Source: Sphagnum compactum
Taxonomy: Eukaryota > Bryophyta > Sphagnopsida > Sphagnales
NCBI GenBank assembly: GCA_965153455.1
Contig: OZ234495.1
Coordinates: 5,456,001-5,520,000 of the forward strand
Length of the DNA stretch: 64,000 nt
Direction: 5' to 3'
Numbering within the stretch: position 1 is the stretch's first letter; every line of letters begins with the position of its first letter. Positions 24,628-44,399 of the stretch are shown piece after piece. The translations under genes and the position numbers were made by a program. The notes beneath the pieces were generated by a model. The model saw only the letters and a list, made by a program, of their open reading frames with translations. It ran no database searches and was not told the origin of the DNA.

Positions 24628-25040
24628 TTGGAGCATTGGAAGCAGGTGCAAAATAACCTCAATGCTCAATTGCAAGATGAGTTGCAAAATGATGGTGATG
24701 AGCATATCATTTTTGTTGTCTTGGTTGAACAACTAAGCAAAAATATGGATGAAGCGCACAAGAGTCATGGTGGTAGCAAACCTAAGTACAAACCAAATGT
24801 GGAACATAATAGAGAGGTCGATCACATTCAAATTTTTTGTGATTACTTTGCAATGCGGCCTATTTACAATGAAAATATTTTTAGATGTCGTTTTCAAATG
24901 CATAGATAATTGTTTTTCAAAATTATGGTAGCAATAATTGTGCATGATTCTTATTTTGTACAAAAGAGGGATGTTATTGGGCTTTTAGGTTTCTCAAGCA
25001 TCCAGAAGTGCACAACTATAGGATGCTTAGCTAAAGAACC
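24628..25040 (+). pseudogene. PIF/Harbinger transposase remnant
   Basis: The frame reads KPNVEHNREVDHIQIFCDYF, then PIYNENIFRCRFQMHR, then an in-frame TAA at 24907-24909. The same frame continues with VHDSYFVQKRDVIGLLGFSS and IQKCTT. This is the N-terminal third of the plant HARBI1-like nuclease (DYF..P.Y...FRRRFRM...HDxYFVQKRDAxGxLGLSSxQKCT). The catalytic part is missing, so it is inactive. Confidence 0.75.
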
Positions 25041-25829
25041 TAAACATGTGTTTTGATTAAAAGTTAAGCATACTTCCTGACTTTTCAAAACATTTCAGGT
25101 TGCTTACCAAAAGAACCCAAACTTGTGTTCAAGATTTTTTTTTTGAAGGTTTTGTTTTAAGTTTTGGTGCTTGCAAAACGCTAGTTGCACCAAAACAACA
25201 CCAATTCAAAGTCAAGGTGACAAGAACTTGAGCCCCAGGTTTAACACTCCAAACCAAGGCACTCGCCAAGACTAAATCCCAAAAAAAACAATGTTTTCCC
25301 AAGTCTACACAAACTGCAAAAAAAACTCTTGAAAGTATCTAATTTCCATCGACAAAATGGGCCTCTTTGTGTATGAATATTGTTTGTTCCTACATCAGTA
25401 GCACACTTGTACAGTGTGCACTACATTGTAGTAGTCACACAAAGCCTGAGGCCTAGAAGACCTGCCCTAATAGAAACATACATCCAGTAAATGACATATT
25501 GAAAACCCATCACACAATTTTAGCAAGAGAAGTATAACTGCTGCTAACCCAAGGGAAAGAAGAAAAAGGGAGGAAAAACATGGAGCTGCTGATATATGTC
25601 TATGAAATCTGAAAATTGCTTGATCTCTTAAGTATGTGCAAAAAACTTGAGTAGTATATCTCTAGAAATTTATCCTTCCTCATTTTCCTAAGTGATTGCA
25701 CAAGGCTTAACAAAAACCCATTCAGGATTTTGCTTCAATGATCAATGCTTTTTCTGACTTCTGCATTGGTCACTGACTTTTCCTTTTAGCTGCTGCTTGG
25801 TGGCTTGCATAATTTACTGGTAAGAGAAA

Positions 25830-34487
<8,658 letters not shown>

Positions 34488-34528
34488 TGCCCAAAACTGC
34501 GGCACTGCACGGAACCAAAGAAGAAGAT

Positions 34529-34801
34529 TCAGGAACCCAACATCTCCTCCTCCTCCTCCTCCTCCTCCTCCTCCTCATCATCATCATCATCATCATCAAG
34601 AACAGCAGCAGCAGTTGACAACAACAGTATTGACAACAAAACTCTCACAAAGAATTTTGCTCTTTGCAATCCTGGCACAGCAAGAAATTCAGTGCAGAAA
34701 ACTTTGCAACTGCATGTGAGCGATTGGAATGAGAAGAAGAACAAGAACAAGGAAGGCAAGAACGTCGTACAAGAAGACCACAGATCGGAATGAGACATCA
34801 T
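34529..34801 (-). other. Upstream ORF in the ABCC leader, 90 codons
   Basis: It starts at an ATG (34799-34801) and ends with TGA 41 nt before the ABCC start codon. It encodes a hydrophobic stretch followed by an Asp/Glu run that comes from (CAT)n and (CTC)n repeats. If transcribed in the leader it could reduce translation of the transporter. It may instead be removed as a leader intron or lie upstream of the transcript. The peptide matches no family I know. Confidence 0.35.
34541..34599. repeat. (CTC)n(CAT)n compound microsatellite
   Basis: A perfect CTC/TCC run is followed by a TCA run directly upstream of the ABCC start codon on the minus strand. Confidence 0.9.
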
Positions 34802-34819
34802 GATTGTGGTTCTGAAATC

Positions 34820-36000
34820 TCGCGCTCCTCCTCCTGCTTCTCCTGCTGCTCTTCTTCTTCAATCGTGTTTTTGTGAAGCTCTTGGGTCTTGCAGTCTCCC
34901 CTGGGTTTTATATGAATCCGTTTTAGTCCCTGAGAGAGTCCATGAGAGCTCTCATGAATCCGAGAAGCTCACAAGTCGAAGTCTAACAAGCTCTCAGGCG
35001 TGAAGCTTAAATCTTCACTGATGAAATTGCAAGCGACCCGAGTCCTCCAAGATCTCAACAAACCCAAGAACAGAAACACGGGACATACACACAGAGAGGA
35101 TCCAAACGTCCCAACAGAAAGCGAGCGATCGACCAGACCCGCAAATGGTTTGTCGATTCATCAGCGAAGAGGGTGAGGAGATTTTGGAGCTTCTCAGATA
35201 CCTGAGGAAGATGGGTGTCGCTCTGAATTTCGCGGATCGCCGACGCGAGGAGATTCGAAGAGCCTGGATCGATCGACAACAGGAACGAACACACGAGAGG
35301 CAAAACAAGTAGTAGTACTACTACAGAGAATGTGAGGAGTCTGATGCTCCTCTCCGGGTATCCCCAATTCCCGAAATTCGGCAAGCATTCGGAAGAATTA
35401 CTGTATGAGGGAGGAGAGAAAACACTGAGGTCATAAACAGAGAAAGAAGCAGAAACAAAAAGTGCAACAAGAGAATGAATCCTTTGTAGCAGCTAAAGGA
35501 GGAGGAGAAGAAGAAGAAGCACAAGACTAGAAAAACAAAAGCGCAATAACAAACTCTATGAGAGTCGACTCTCAGTCCACAACTTTGTAACTTTGCTCTC
35601 TCTCTTGATCAGAGCTATCAGAACTGATGATGAATCTCCTCTGCCTCGCACCCACATTCTAAGTGAAGAAGGAGAACAACAACAAGAAGAATAAAGGATT
35701 GGAATTGTAGGATGAAGTGCGAAGGCGATCGATCAAAAGAATCAGAGCTTGAAGAAACTAAACACAGAATGCGAGCAGAGGAGAAGAGCCTGAAACCTCC
35801 GATGGGTTCTTCATTCTTCTGGTTCTTCTTCTTATGTCCCATTTATGTTTGTTTTCCCCTCTCTCGAGAAACTGTTCCGTCAAGCTGTTGCGCGCGTGCT
35901 CTCGTTCGTCCTCACAAAGCACTGTTCCGTCAAAGCCCGTTAAACCCTAAACCCTAGACTCCCTCTCCCTCTCTCTCTCTCTCTTCTCCATTTTGTCTGT
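34820..36000 (-). promoter_or_regulatory. Presumed ABCC upstream and promoter region
   Basis: GC-richer DNA upstream of the transporter. It contains a plant telo-box-like AAACCCTAAACCCTA at about 35943-35957 and a CT-rich tract at 35960-35990. Minus-strand ORFs at 35015-35388 lack an ATG start and are probably leader or promoter sequence. The transcription start is not determinable. Confidence 0.35.
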
Positions 36001-36900
36001 ACAAGAAGACAATGTAAAACAAACCTAAACTTTTGCCCTTTTTTTCTTTTTCTTTTTTTTGGGGCAACTCCCCCATTCCTTCATTCCCCTCTTCTGTGCA
36101 ACGAAGATTCTATATAAACTGGGGGTATTATTCTTTTTTTTTTTTTTTTTTTGGCGGGTGCCTCATAAGTCCAACTTTTTCTCTTTTTTTTTTTTGCAAA
36201 ATGAGCCAATTTGATTGGCCCATCGCAAAAAGATGTTGAAACTATGCAGGCTCTCAAAAATAGTAGATTCTATGGAAAAATAGAGTACCTCCTTCTCCTT
36301 TTGGCCCAGCTATATAGGTCAGAAGGGGAGGACTTTGGGCAAAACATATGGGATTAAAAGCCAAGTTGCTATTGGGAACACAATTGGGGAACAGATTGGG
36401 AACATAGTGAACATATTGAGAACCCATTTGGGAACATGTTGGGAACAAAAGAAAAATGAAAAAAAAAAATCCTTCCCCCCACCCCCTCCCCCGAACCCAA
36501 AACTTAAAAAACATCTTGGAGGCACAATTGAAAACTTGGGGAACACATTGGGAACAAACAACCAAACAAAAATTTCCCCCTCTTGCCCTCTTGCCAAGCA
36601 ATTGGCTGATCTTCAAATTTTTTGTGTGTTTGTTGCCCTATGAATTTACTTTATTATTTGTTTTTTTGCACTTCTTGCCCTATGAATTTATGGATTTATT
36701 TTGACAAGTCCCAGCGTCCCCACCCACTCTCCCCTTTTGCATGTTGTACATTGAAAGACTACTATATTCTTGTTGCAAGGATTTTCTGCATGTTGTGCGG
36801 GCATGTTCGCCTAATTCTTGGAATGGAATAATTCAACTACTTAAAAAATGATAGAAGTCCGAATTGAATACATTCACGAATGCATAATAATAGGCATACA
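36001..36900. other. Intergenic region with repeated ttgggaaca phrases
   Basis: Homopolymer T and A runs occur. At 36370-36560 the phrase ttgggaacaca/ttggggaaca is repeated many times in diverged form. ORFs on both strands here are products of that repetition. No gene is seen. Confidence 0.5.
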
Positions 36901-36912
36901 TTTTGTGTCCAC

Positions 36913-37370
36913 GTCAAGTTCATGTCATATGTTCATGTCATATGTTTTGCTTGCACATATGTGCTACAAGATCTAGACTCTTTTGTCAAGTTCATGTCAT
37001 ATGTTCATGTCATATGTTTTGCTTGCACATATATGCTACAAGATCTAGACTCTTTTGTCAAGTTCATGTCATATGTTCATGTCATATGTTTTGCTTGCAC
37101 ATATGTGCTACAAGATCTAGACTCTTTTGTCAAGTTCATGTCATATGTTCATGTCATATGTTTTGCTTGCACATATGTGCTACAAGATCTAGACTCTTTT
37201 GTCAAGTTCATGTCATATGTTCATGTCATATGTTTTGCTTGCACATATGTGCTACAAGATCTAGACTCTTTTGTCAAGTTCATGTCATATGTTTTGCTTG
37301 CACATATGTGCTACAAGATCTAGACTCTTTTGTCAAGTTCACGTCATTCGTTTTGCTTACACAAATGTGC
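36913..37370. repeat. 72-bp tandem repeat, about six copies
   Basis: The 72-bp unit begins gtcaagttcatgtcatatg, at 36985, 37057, 37129, 37201 and 37273, with an earlier partial start near 36913. A shortened 59-bp copy and degenerate tails follow. Because 72 is a multiple of 3 and two frames lack stops, it yields long repetitive ORFs (36880-37323 and 36903-37421) that I do not accept as genes. Within each unit catgtcatatgtt is itself doubled. Confidence 0.9.
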
Positions 37371-37439
37371 TACTCTTTTGTCTTCACCCATGCATTACAT
37401 TGCCTTAAGGATCCTTCATGAATGTGTTAACACACTTGT

Positions 37440-39860
37440 CTTCCTCCTCAAATCATTAAAATTAGGATTCATCTGGTCAATCGCGGTAGATTGACAAGTT
37501 TCAAGAATTCTATGTGCAATGAATGAACGACAATCACATGTATTAGGCAAAGAAGGGATTCCCTTGTTGAAAAAACAAATCTTTTTATAGAAAGAGGAAT
37601 TTGGGCATATAGAAATGGGAGCACCCACGGATATACCCGCTATGTCTAGATCAAGGGTAGTGACATGAATGCCACGTTCCATTAGCAAAACAATCGCCCT
37701 AAACGTTTTTGCTTTTTCCAATGACTTTTTGGTAGGTAGGAAGCAAAGGTCAAAGGGGATTTTTCTCTTTGGTGGGTTGGTGGCTTCAACCCAATATCTT
37801 GGACCAGATTCTTTTTTTCTTTTTTTTGGGGGAAGTAAGTGGGTATTACAAATTTGATGAGCTTCCCTTCAAGAAATGCTTTGACACTACTCCTAACATG
37901 TGGTCATCTCATTTGTCATCAAATTTGTATCAAATAGTTGACAATAAGAGGGAAAAAAATAAGGAAAAATATTTAAGAAATATATATTCATATGTGTTTG
38001 ATTCCCCTCTCTCCCCACTTGAAATTACTCGACCTTTTAGAAGAAATTGTTTGAACTGGGTGGTTTTGTAACATATGGTGCAAAAGTTAGTGAAAACCAA
38101 AAAAAAAAACTGCATTTTTTTGTATTCGTTTCAATTGGTACCTCAAACTCTTGGAAGGGGTATTAAGCTAGGCAAAAATAGGTAGCAAACACAGTTAAGA
38201 AATTATGTTTAACCAATGGAGCATTGCAACATGCACCCAAGAAGCTCCAATTTTTCTTTGAGGGAAGAGGGGGTGGGTGTTGAATTGTTTTAGTTTTTTA
38301 ATTCTTAGTGTGAATCACAATATACTACAATATATTGTGAAGGGGGGCCAAAGGGAAACATAATAAGTTCATGCCCTTGTCATTAGCTGAGGCCAAAAGT
38401 GGCAAAGAACATAGGCAAGCAAAGAAATTTGCTACTCCCAATGAAGGAGGTTGCATGCACTTTTGAGGAACAAGTAACTCTGGCCACTTCACTCAAGACA
38501 ACTCATAGTTCAAATTGTTATACAAATAAATTCATGAAAGAAGTTTGATCACTTGACTAAAGCAAAATGTCACTTCATTTCATTGAAGACACCTCTTGCT
38601 TCACATTGCCCCAAGTTTTATTCTTGTAACCTATTTAAGTAATATGATCCTCAGTTTGTCCCCCTATATGCCTTGCCCCCTCAAGTTTTGTACTCTTGCA
38701 ACTTATATAAGCAATCGAAAGGAGGAGACAACAATATACTTATTTTGAGACTCTCCAAAGCTTGATGTTTTATTGTTGCAACGGGCCAATCAAAGATACC
38801 CATCACAACAAAAAAAGATTGAACTTTGATGTTCCCATCATGTTCTCACCAAGTTTCAAGAGTGGTTCCCACGGACACTCAGAGAGTTTCCCTCAACTGA
38901 AGTGCTCTCTCGAAATTGTTGCCAAAAAGCATAACGCTTCATCCCATTTCCTTTGCCGAAGATTCTACCCGTATCACCCTACATGGCTAAACCAAAAGGA
39001 AAGGCTACATACATAAGCTTATAGTTCGAGTGTGTCCACAATGTGACAAATTTTTCGGTGATAAGCCAATCAAAGAGATGCATCAAAGAAGGCCTAGGGC
39101 AAAAGTTGTCATGAGCACACTTGCAATTAGGAATTTGAACTTTAGGTGTCCCACAACTAATCAACATGAATGACACAAACTAGGAACAAAGTTTTGTAGA
39201 AGAATTATGTGCAAATGTGGCAGCTACATGGCAGCTCTCTATGTGCTTGACAATTTATTGTTTTGATGCAAAAGAAGGGGGAAAAAAAATCCCTGGGATA
39301 CTTGTGACAACAGATGGACAGCAGCACCTGCTCCAGGCTTTTTTGCCCAAGAGAAGTAAGTGTTGGGTGCAGGCTTTGCTGCCACATCAACAATTACTCG
39401 ATGCGCCAAAAGTTGTAAAATGATGAGTCATTGCGGAGCAAAATGGCCAAGCCTCCTCACTTAGCCCAAACTTCTGAATGTCCGTATTCTTCTTCTTCTT
39501 CTTCTTATTACGCAACCAGTTACATCTTAGGGTACATTCATTGCCTTTCAACATTTGGGTTGTAAAATTCTTTCAGAAGTTTCCTAGGGCTAATTTGGAG
39601 CATACATTCTTTCTCATGGGGAAAATGTCTTGATATAATAGAGATATCCTGAAAGTCGCCCAGTCTTCTTTCGCCCTATCTTTGGGCCTCCTTTCACCCT
39701 CAAACCCCTCTTTCAATGGTATCCGCAAAGTAAGGAAATTTTATTAAATCTGGGTATGAAATGCTAAAACTCAGCATTTAATGCACAAGGTTCCAGGGTA
39801 ACTGCAGTACATGTACAGGTAGGAGCAGTGAAAATATATGTAGCAGCTGTGGAGACGCTG
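37440..39860. other. Intergenic region, no gene recognised
   Basis: AT-rich sequence with a few ORFs of 60-100 codons (for example 37416-37721 minus, 38762-39016 plus) that match nothing I recognise. Old unclassified repeats are likely. Confidence 0.4.
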
Positions 39861-39866
39861 AGGAAT

Positions 39867-39918
39867 TGCATACCATCAATTTTGGTGGTAATGAATGCAT
39901 CAAAATTGATGGTATGCA
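39867..39918. repeat. Perfect 18-bp inverted repeat (hairpin)
   Basis: The arms tgcataccatcaattttg (39867-39884) and caaaattgatggtatgca (39901-39918) are exact reverse complements around a 16-nt spacer. The stem is too short for a typical plant miRNA precursor. It could be the core of a small foldback element. Confidence 0.8.
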
Positions 39919-40346
39919 TCATCCCCCCTTCTTGAATGTTAATGTACTTTTTTGCAGTTTTTCTTTTAATATCACCCTGTTTAAGACCAAACTCAAGGTT
40001 CTGGTGCTGTCTTTCCCTTACTTTACGGATATCTCTAATGAAATTTCCAATCTTTTTTAATTACAAGATGTTTCCACTAGGAAAAAGGGACCTTTTTTCT
40101 TTTGGGGCAAGAACTTTACAAGGCATAAGCTTCCTCCTAAGCCTCCAAGGCACTGTAAAGCACTAGACCAAATTTCCCAACATGTCTAGAGGATTCATTG
40201 TAGAGCATAAAAGCCCAGCCAAAAAAACCCCAAAAATAAAAAAAAAATTATAAAAATAAAAAAAAACCTCCTTGTGACACCCGATGAGCATGGGTATCAC
40301 AGGATTTTATCTTTTAAATTGCATGCACACATTATGCCAGGTACCC

Positions 40347-40440
40347 TAACGTCCAGAGAGCAGGGAGTTCCCCAAATAACCGCCCTTGCCTCCTGCCTCA
40401 AGGGCGATTATTTTGAGAACTCCCCTCTTCTGGGGCGTTA
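40347..40440. repeat. Foldback element, 42-bp imperfect arms
   Basis: The left arm (40347-40388) and the reverse complement of the right arm (40399-40440) share 32 of 42 bases, around a 10-nt loop. Both begin TAACG and end CGCCCTTG next to the loop. It could be a foldback transposon, a MITE core or a small-RNA hairpin. Confidence 0.75.
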
Positions 40441-41846
40441 CCCTACACTTTAGGGTAAGGCACCTCCCCAATAGTGTGTCTGTTTTTTATGTCATGTCAC
40501 AGAAGGGCTGATCACATGAAAGGTTCCCTACATTGTTCTAAGACTTGGGAACTGGGGCGTACCCAATTTGGTCACAACCCGCCCTCAAACAACATAACCT
40601 TAATTGGTCGGGTATCAAATTTTGAATATACCAGCTGGTCCTCGTATCGAGTTTTTTCTTTTTTCAAAATGAGCATATTTTTTCAAGTTTATATACCCCT
40701 TGAGTATGCATTTGATAAGAGTATATTGATTTTAAGAAAATAAGATAAGATAAATCATATGTTCTACTTGTACCCAGCGAGTATATCCGGGTAAATGATA
40801 TACCCGTCCAACACTGGTGTACTCGAATCCCCCCTCCCCCCCGGGGCAATGCAAGTTGGCCCTCGCACTATTATTCACTGTGCTCACGCACGTGTGCGTG
40901 TGCATGCATGTACAGGGCGCAGGAGAACAATTTGATGCCTTACAATTTGACTGGCACAACCCATTTGATTGGCCCCAGCGGTGCTCAGTATGTGACCCTT
41001 CACATTAAAATTGCCCGACCAAAAAGTGAAATTATGCCGGTTTGGCTCAGCAAATTGGTTTTTGGCCCAACATTTTTGCACAGTTTTACCCAAGCACCTG
41101 AGAGAGGAGTGTAATAAATATGATCTGACTGGCTGCACATGTCCTCCCTCCCTCCAGGATTCTGATCAGCCTATCATAATGATTGGTTCAGGTGGTTTGC
41201 TATTAGTATCAGTCTCCAACCTATTTTTTGCAGTCCCGGTTTTTTAGTTCTATCAAAATGGATTTGCAGAAAGTAAATAACTAAACTTGGATGTGAGAAA
41301 TATTATTTTTCAAGGTTACATACCGTGCACCCCTGGGAATGATGCTCAGACACTCACATAAAAGAGGAACAAATTGGATGCAGAGCACTCAAAGAAAAAC
41401 AAGTTGGACAAAACTGAATTCACTCTTATTACACCCATCAAACAAAATGAACACAGAACCACACACAGAAGAAGAGCATAGGCGGGGACAGACAATGAGC
41501 ACACACCCATCATCAGTTTAGCAAAGGAAGAAGAAGAATAATGATAATAATAACTTGTTGATCACATGAAGTACAAATCTGGATGGTCGAGAGATGCATA
41601 ACCCCTGACATATGCATGAGAAAGGGAACAAATCGCATGAGACAGGTCTGATCTTTTCTTCTTGGCCATCCATTGTATGGTTCAATATGGAAGATGCCAC
41701 CGCCGAAAGAAAGGAAAAAGAATGAAGGTTGACGAGAGCATTAAAGATGCACATGGGTGGACATAGATTGCGACAGAAATGGATTCTTTTTTTCTGATAT
41801 TTTCTCGCCATTCATTGCCCATTCATTGCCCCTGGTGAATAGTATA

Positions 41847-42082
41847 GTATAAAATATAGTGACAAAAATAGTCTCAAACGTCAGCCAGTTCACAATAGAA
41901 GTTGTGTATAAAATATAGTAACAAAAATAGTCTCAAATGTCAGCCAGTTCACAATAGAAGTTGTGTATAAAAATATAGTGACAAACATAGTCTCAAATGT
42001 CAGCCATTCACAATAGAAGTTGTGTATAAAATATAGTGACAAACATAGTCTCAAATGTGAGCCGTTCACAATAGAAGTTGTG
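41847..42082. repeat. About 60-bp tandem repeat, four copies
   Basis: The unit (gtataaaatatagtgacaaa, atagtctcaaatgtcagcca, gttcacaatagaagttgt) repeats with copy boundaries near 41900, 41960, 42019 and 42077. The copies are 58-60 bp long and highly similar. Confidence 0.85.
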
Positions 42083-43300
42083 TGTGTGCGGAAGAGAATA
42101 TTGGTCTCATTGGTATTGCTGCTAGTTGGCTACAGTCCATGCTGTTGTTATACTATATTCACACCGAGTGTGTGCTCCCCATTCTAAGTTTTATCGGAAC
42201 CATTTGTATCAAACACCCGCATATCCTGGTGCTTACCCAAAACAACATGTTTATTGTCCTCAAGAATCAGAATCCAGCACTAGATTGGAAGAACTTAAGC
42301 CGCTCATACAGAACTAAAAACCAAAAACCCCCGGAAACATGCAGAACAAAACAAAGAGCTAGAACATAATAAACAGCTAGTTGTGCAACAAGAGGCCATG
42401 TGTGCCATCTCTTGGTCCACTTCCAAGTTGGTCCATTTCACATACACCAAAATAAGGTCAAGAGCCATTGGTAGCAGATATTGTTCACAATGGGAGGAAT
42501 TTCTGAGAAGATTTATTTTTTGGTGTGTGTATGTTTGAGTTTTCTTTCTGGCTAGAGAAAACACCTTTGTGTTTGGCTCTAATGTCTTTTAGGCTAGTAT
42601 GGTGGAACTGTATCCCAAGGTTTTTTTTTTAAATCAATCTTCACTTTATCTTTTCAATTCTACCAAGTGAATGAAACTTTCTCAACTTATAACTTTTTCT
42701 CTCTTTTTTTCCTTGCCTTCCTCCTAATGTTTACACCATTGTAATATTTTTCCCAACCAATAGATGATTGTTGAAAATTATGCAAATATAGCTCGAGTTG
42801 TTTCACATCTAACTTGAAGAGATTTTGGGGTTTCTTAACATATATATGTCTCAACATATGAGTATCTCAATTATTTATTTTGTCAAGGTAGACACATTCC
42901 AAAGTACACCTTTTGCAATACATATCTAGTTTTTTAAATTGTAGTTCAATGACTATTAAAACATTTTCATCGTTTACTTGTTTTGCCATGTCATACCCTG
43001 AATCTAGTAGTGACATTGATGTGCCAAAATGATGGGTTGCCATAAGGCCTGAAATCACTCCTCATCCACATTGCCAATTTCCAACCACCATTGTCATTGT
43101 CTCATTTTTCACATCTTGAGTAGGCTACACCACCTCATTGTCTTTCTTATCTATGACATCTTAAGCAAGCACAACCATCCCAATTTCTAATCATTTGATG
43201 CAATGATCAAAGCTTCAATTCACTTGATTTAGCTTTGTGGTTTGCTTATGCAATTACAAGTAATTGGGTTGTTATTTGTGCACTTACAGGGCAGCAATTT
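42083..43300. other. Intergenic region, no gene recognised
   Basis: A 95-codon plus-strand ORF (42082-42369) directly follows the tandem repeat, but its composition and lack of recognisable motifs do not support a gene. The rest is AT-rich. Confidence 0.4.
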
Positions 43301-43319
43301 GTTGTTTATATTGTTATAG

Positions 43320-44370
43320 GTGTCTAAAAGAATGGAGCAATGGCAACTTGAGCTTTTTATTGAATTACATATTGAGTTGAAGGTTGACAATGAAAAAGAT
43401 GCCTTCCCGCACATGTTGCAATCTACAATCATGTTTAATGAACATGTTTGTCGTGGCAAGTTTTGGCCAAGTTCCAAAACAAACATTGGAAGGGGTAGAA
43501 TGACAAAAGAAGAGAACATATGTCGTGATTACTTTGCACAAACATTGTGTACGAGGACAAGTTGTTCAAACAATAGTATCGATCACATGTGGTGCAGTTT
43601 GCTTTTACACTTGGTGGATTCAATGATAGCACATGATTCCTTTTTTGTTCAAAAGCACAATTCTTACAATCAAATGGGATTGTTGTCATTCCAAAAATGC
43701 ATAGTGTTGATTCGGACAATGGCTTATGGCCATTCTAGTAATGCTTGTGACGAATAATGCTACCTTGGAGGAATCACGGCCATGCTATCATTCAAAATAT
43801 TTGTGTGTGCAATTCATGAAATCTTCAAAGATTGATACCTCAAACAACCAACTAAAGTTAAATGTCGAAATCAATGTTATTAAAAGGTTTTCGGAAAAAA
43901 ATTATTCATTACATTGCATGATTACAAGTAGAAGAATTGTTCTATTGATTGATAAGGTTGATTCACCAACAAAAAGAAGAATAGTTCCATCATCCTTGAA
44001 GTTATTGCTTCCAAAAGTTTGTGGATTTGGCATTGTTATTTTGGTTTACTAAGTGGTAAAAGTGACTTTAATGTTTTGAATAAGAACATTATTGTTGTTA
44101 ACATGTTCTTTAGTGTAGGTAATGAATTTAGGTTCAAGGTGACTAGCATCAAATACCCTTAGTACTACTTGTTAATGGATGGCATCTATCCTAAATGAAG
44201 CATTTTTGTGAAACCATTTATGAACTTCATGGAGATAAAAGTTGTCATTTTGCAAAATACCAAAAAGCTTTATAAAAAGGACATTGAATAGGCTTTTGGA
44301 GTGTTACAATTGCACTTATGCAACACAGTTGGCGTGATGGAATTTTGAATTATTGATGATGGAATTTGGA
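43320..44370 (+). pseudogene. PIF/Harbinger transposase remnant, longer copy
   Basis: The opening frame (to 43757) contains NICRDYF, AHDSFFVQKHNSYNQMGLLS and FQKCIVLIRTMAYGHSSNACDE, typical of HARBI1-like nucleases. After a TAA, related fragments continue through frameshifts: a VCGFGIVI-like stretch near 44020, FNVLNKN near 44072, LLMDGIYPK near 44175 and KKDIE.AFGVLQ near 44280. The order is that of the family (DLWIWHxxFG, D.NVLDxS, YYLxDGIYP, KDVERAFGVLQ). Several stops and shifts make it inactive. Confidence 0.75.
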
Positions 44371-44399
44371 ATGGTTGTTTTCAATCACCATCATCGTTT

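Noticed and set aside
35055-35384. Minus-strand ORF with a membrane-anchor-like start
   Set aside because: Begins with TTG; no in-frame ATG exists before the upstream stop, and no family match. Probably ABCC leader or promoter sequence.
36913-37370. Possible CRISPR array
   Set aside because: The units are contiguous identical repeats without variable spacers, and the genome is eukaryotic.
36880-37421. Two overlapping plus-strand ORFs of 147 and 172 codons
   Set aside because: They lie entirely in a 72-bp tandem repeat whose length is a multiple of 3, so openness is automatic; there is no recognisable domain.
42082-42369. 95-codon plus-strand ORF after the 60-bp repeat
   Set aside because: No motifs, and composition like the flanking DNA.
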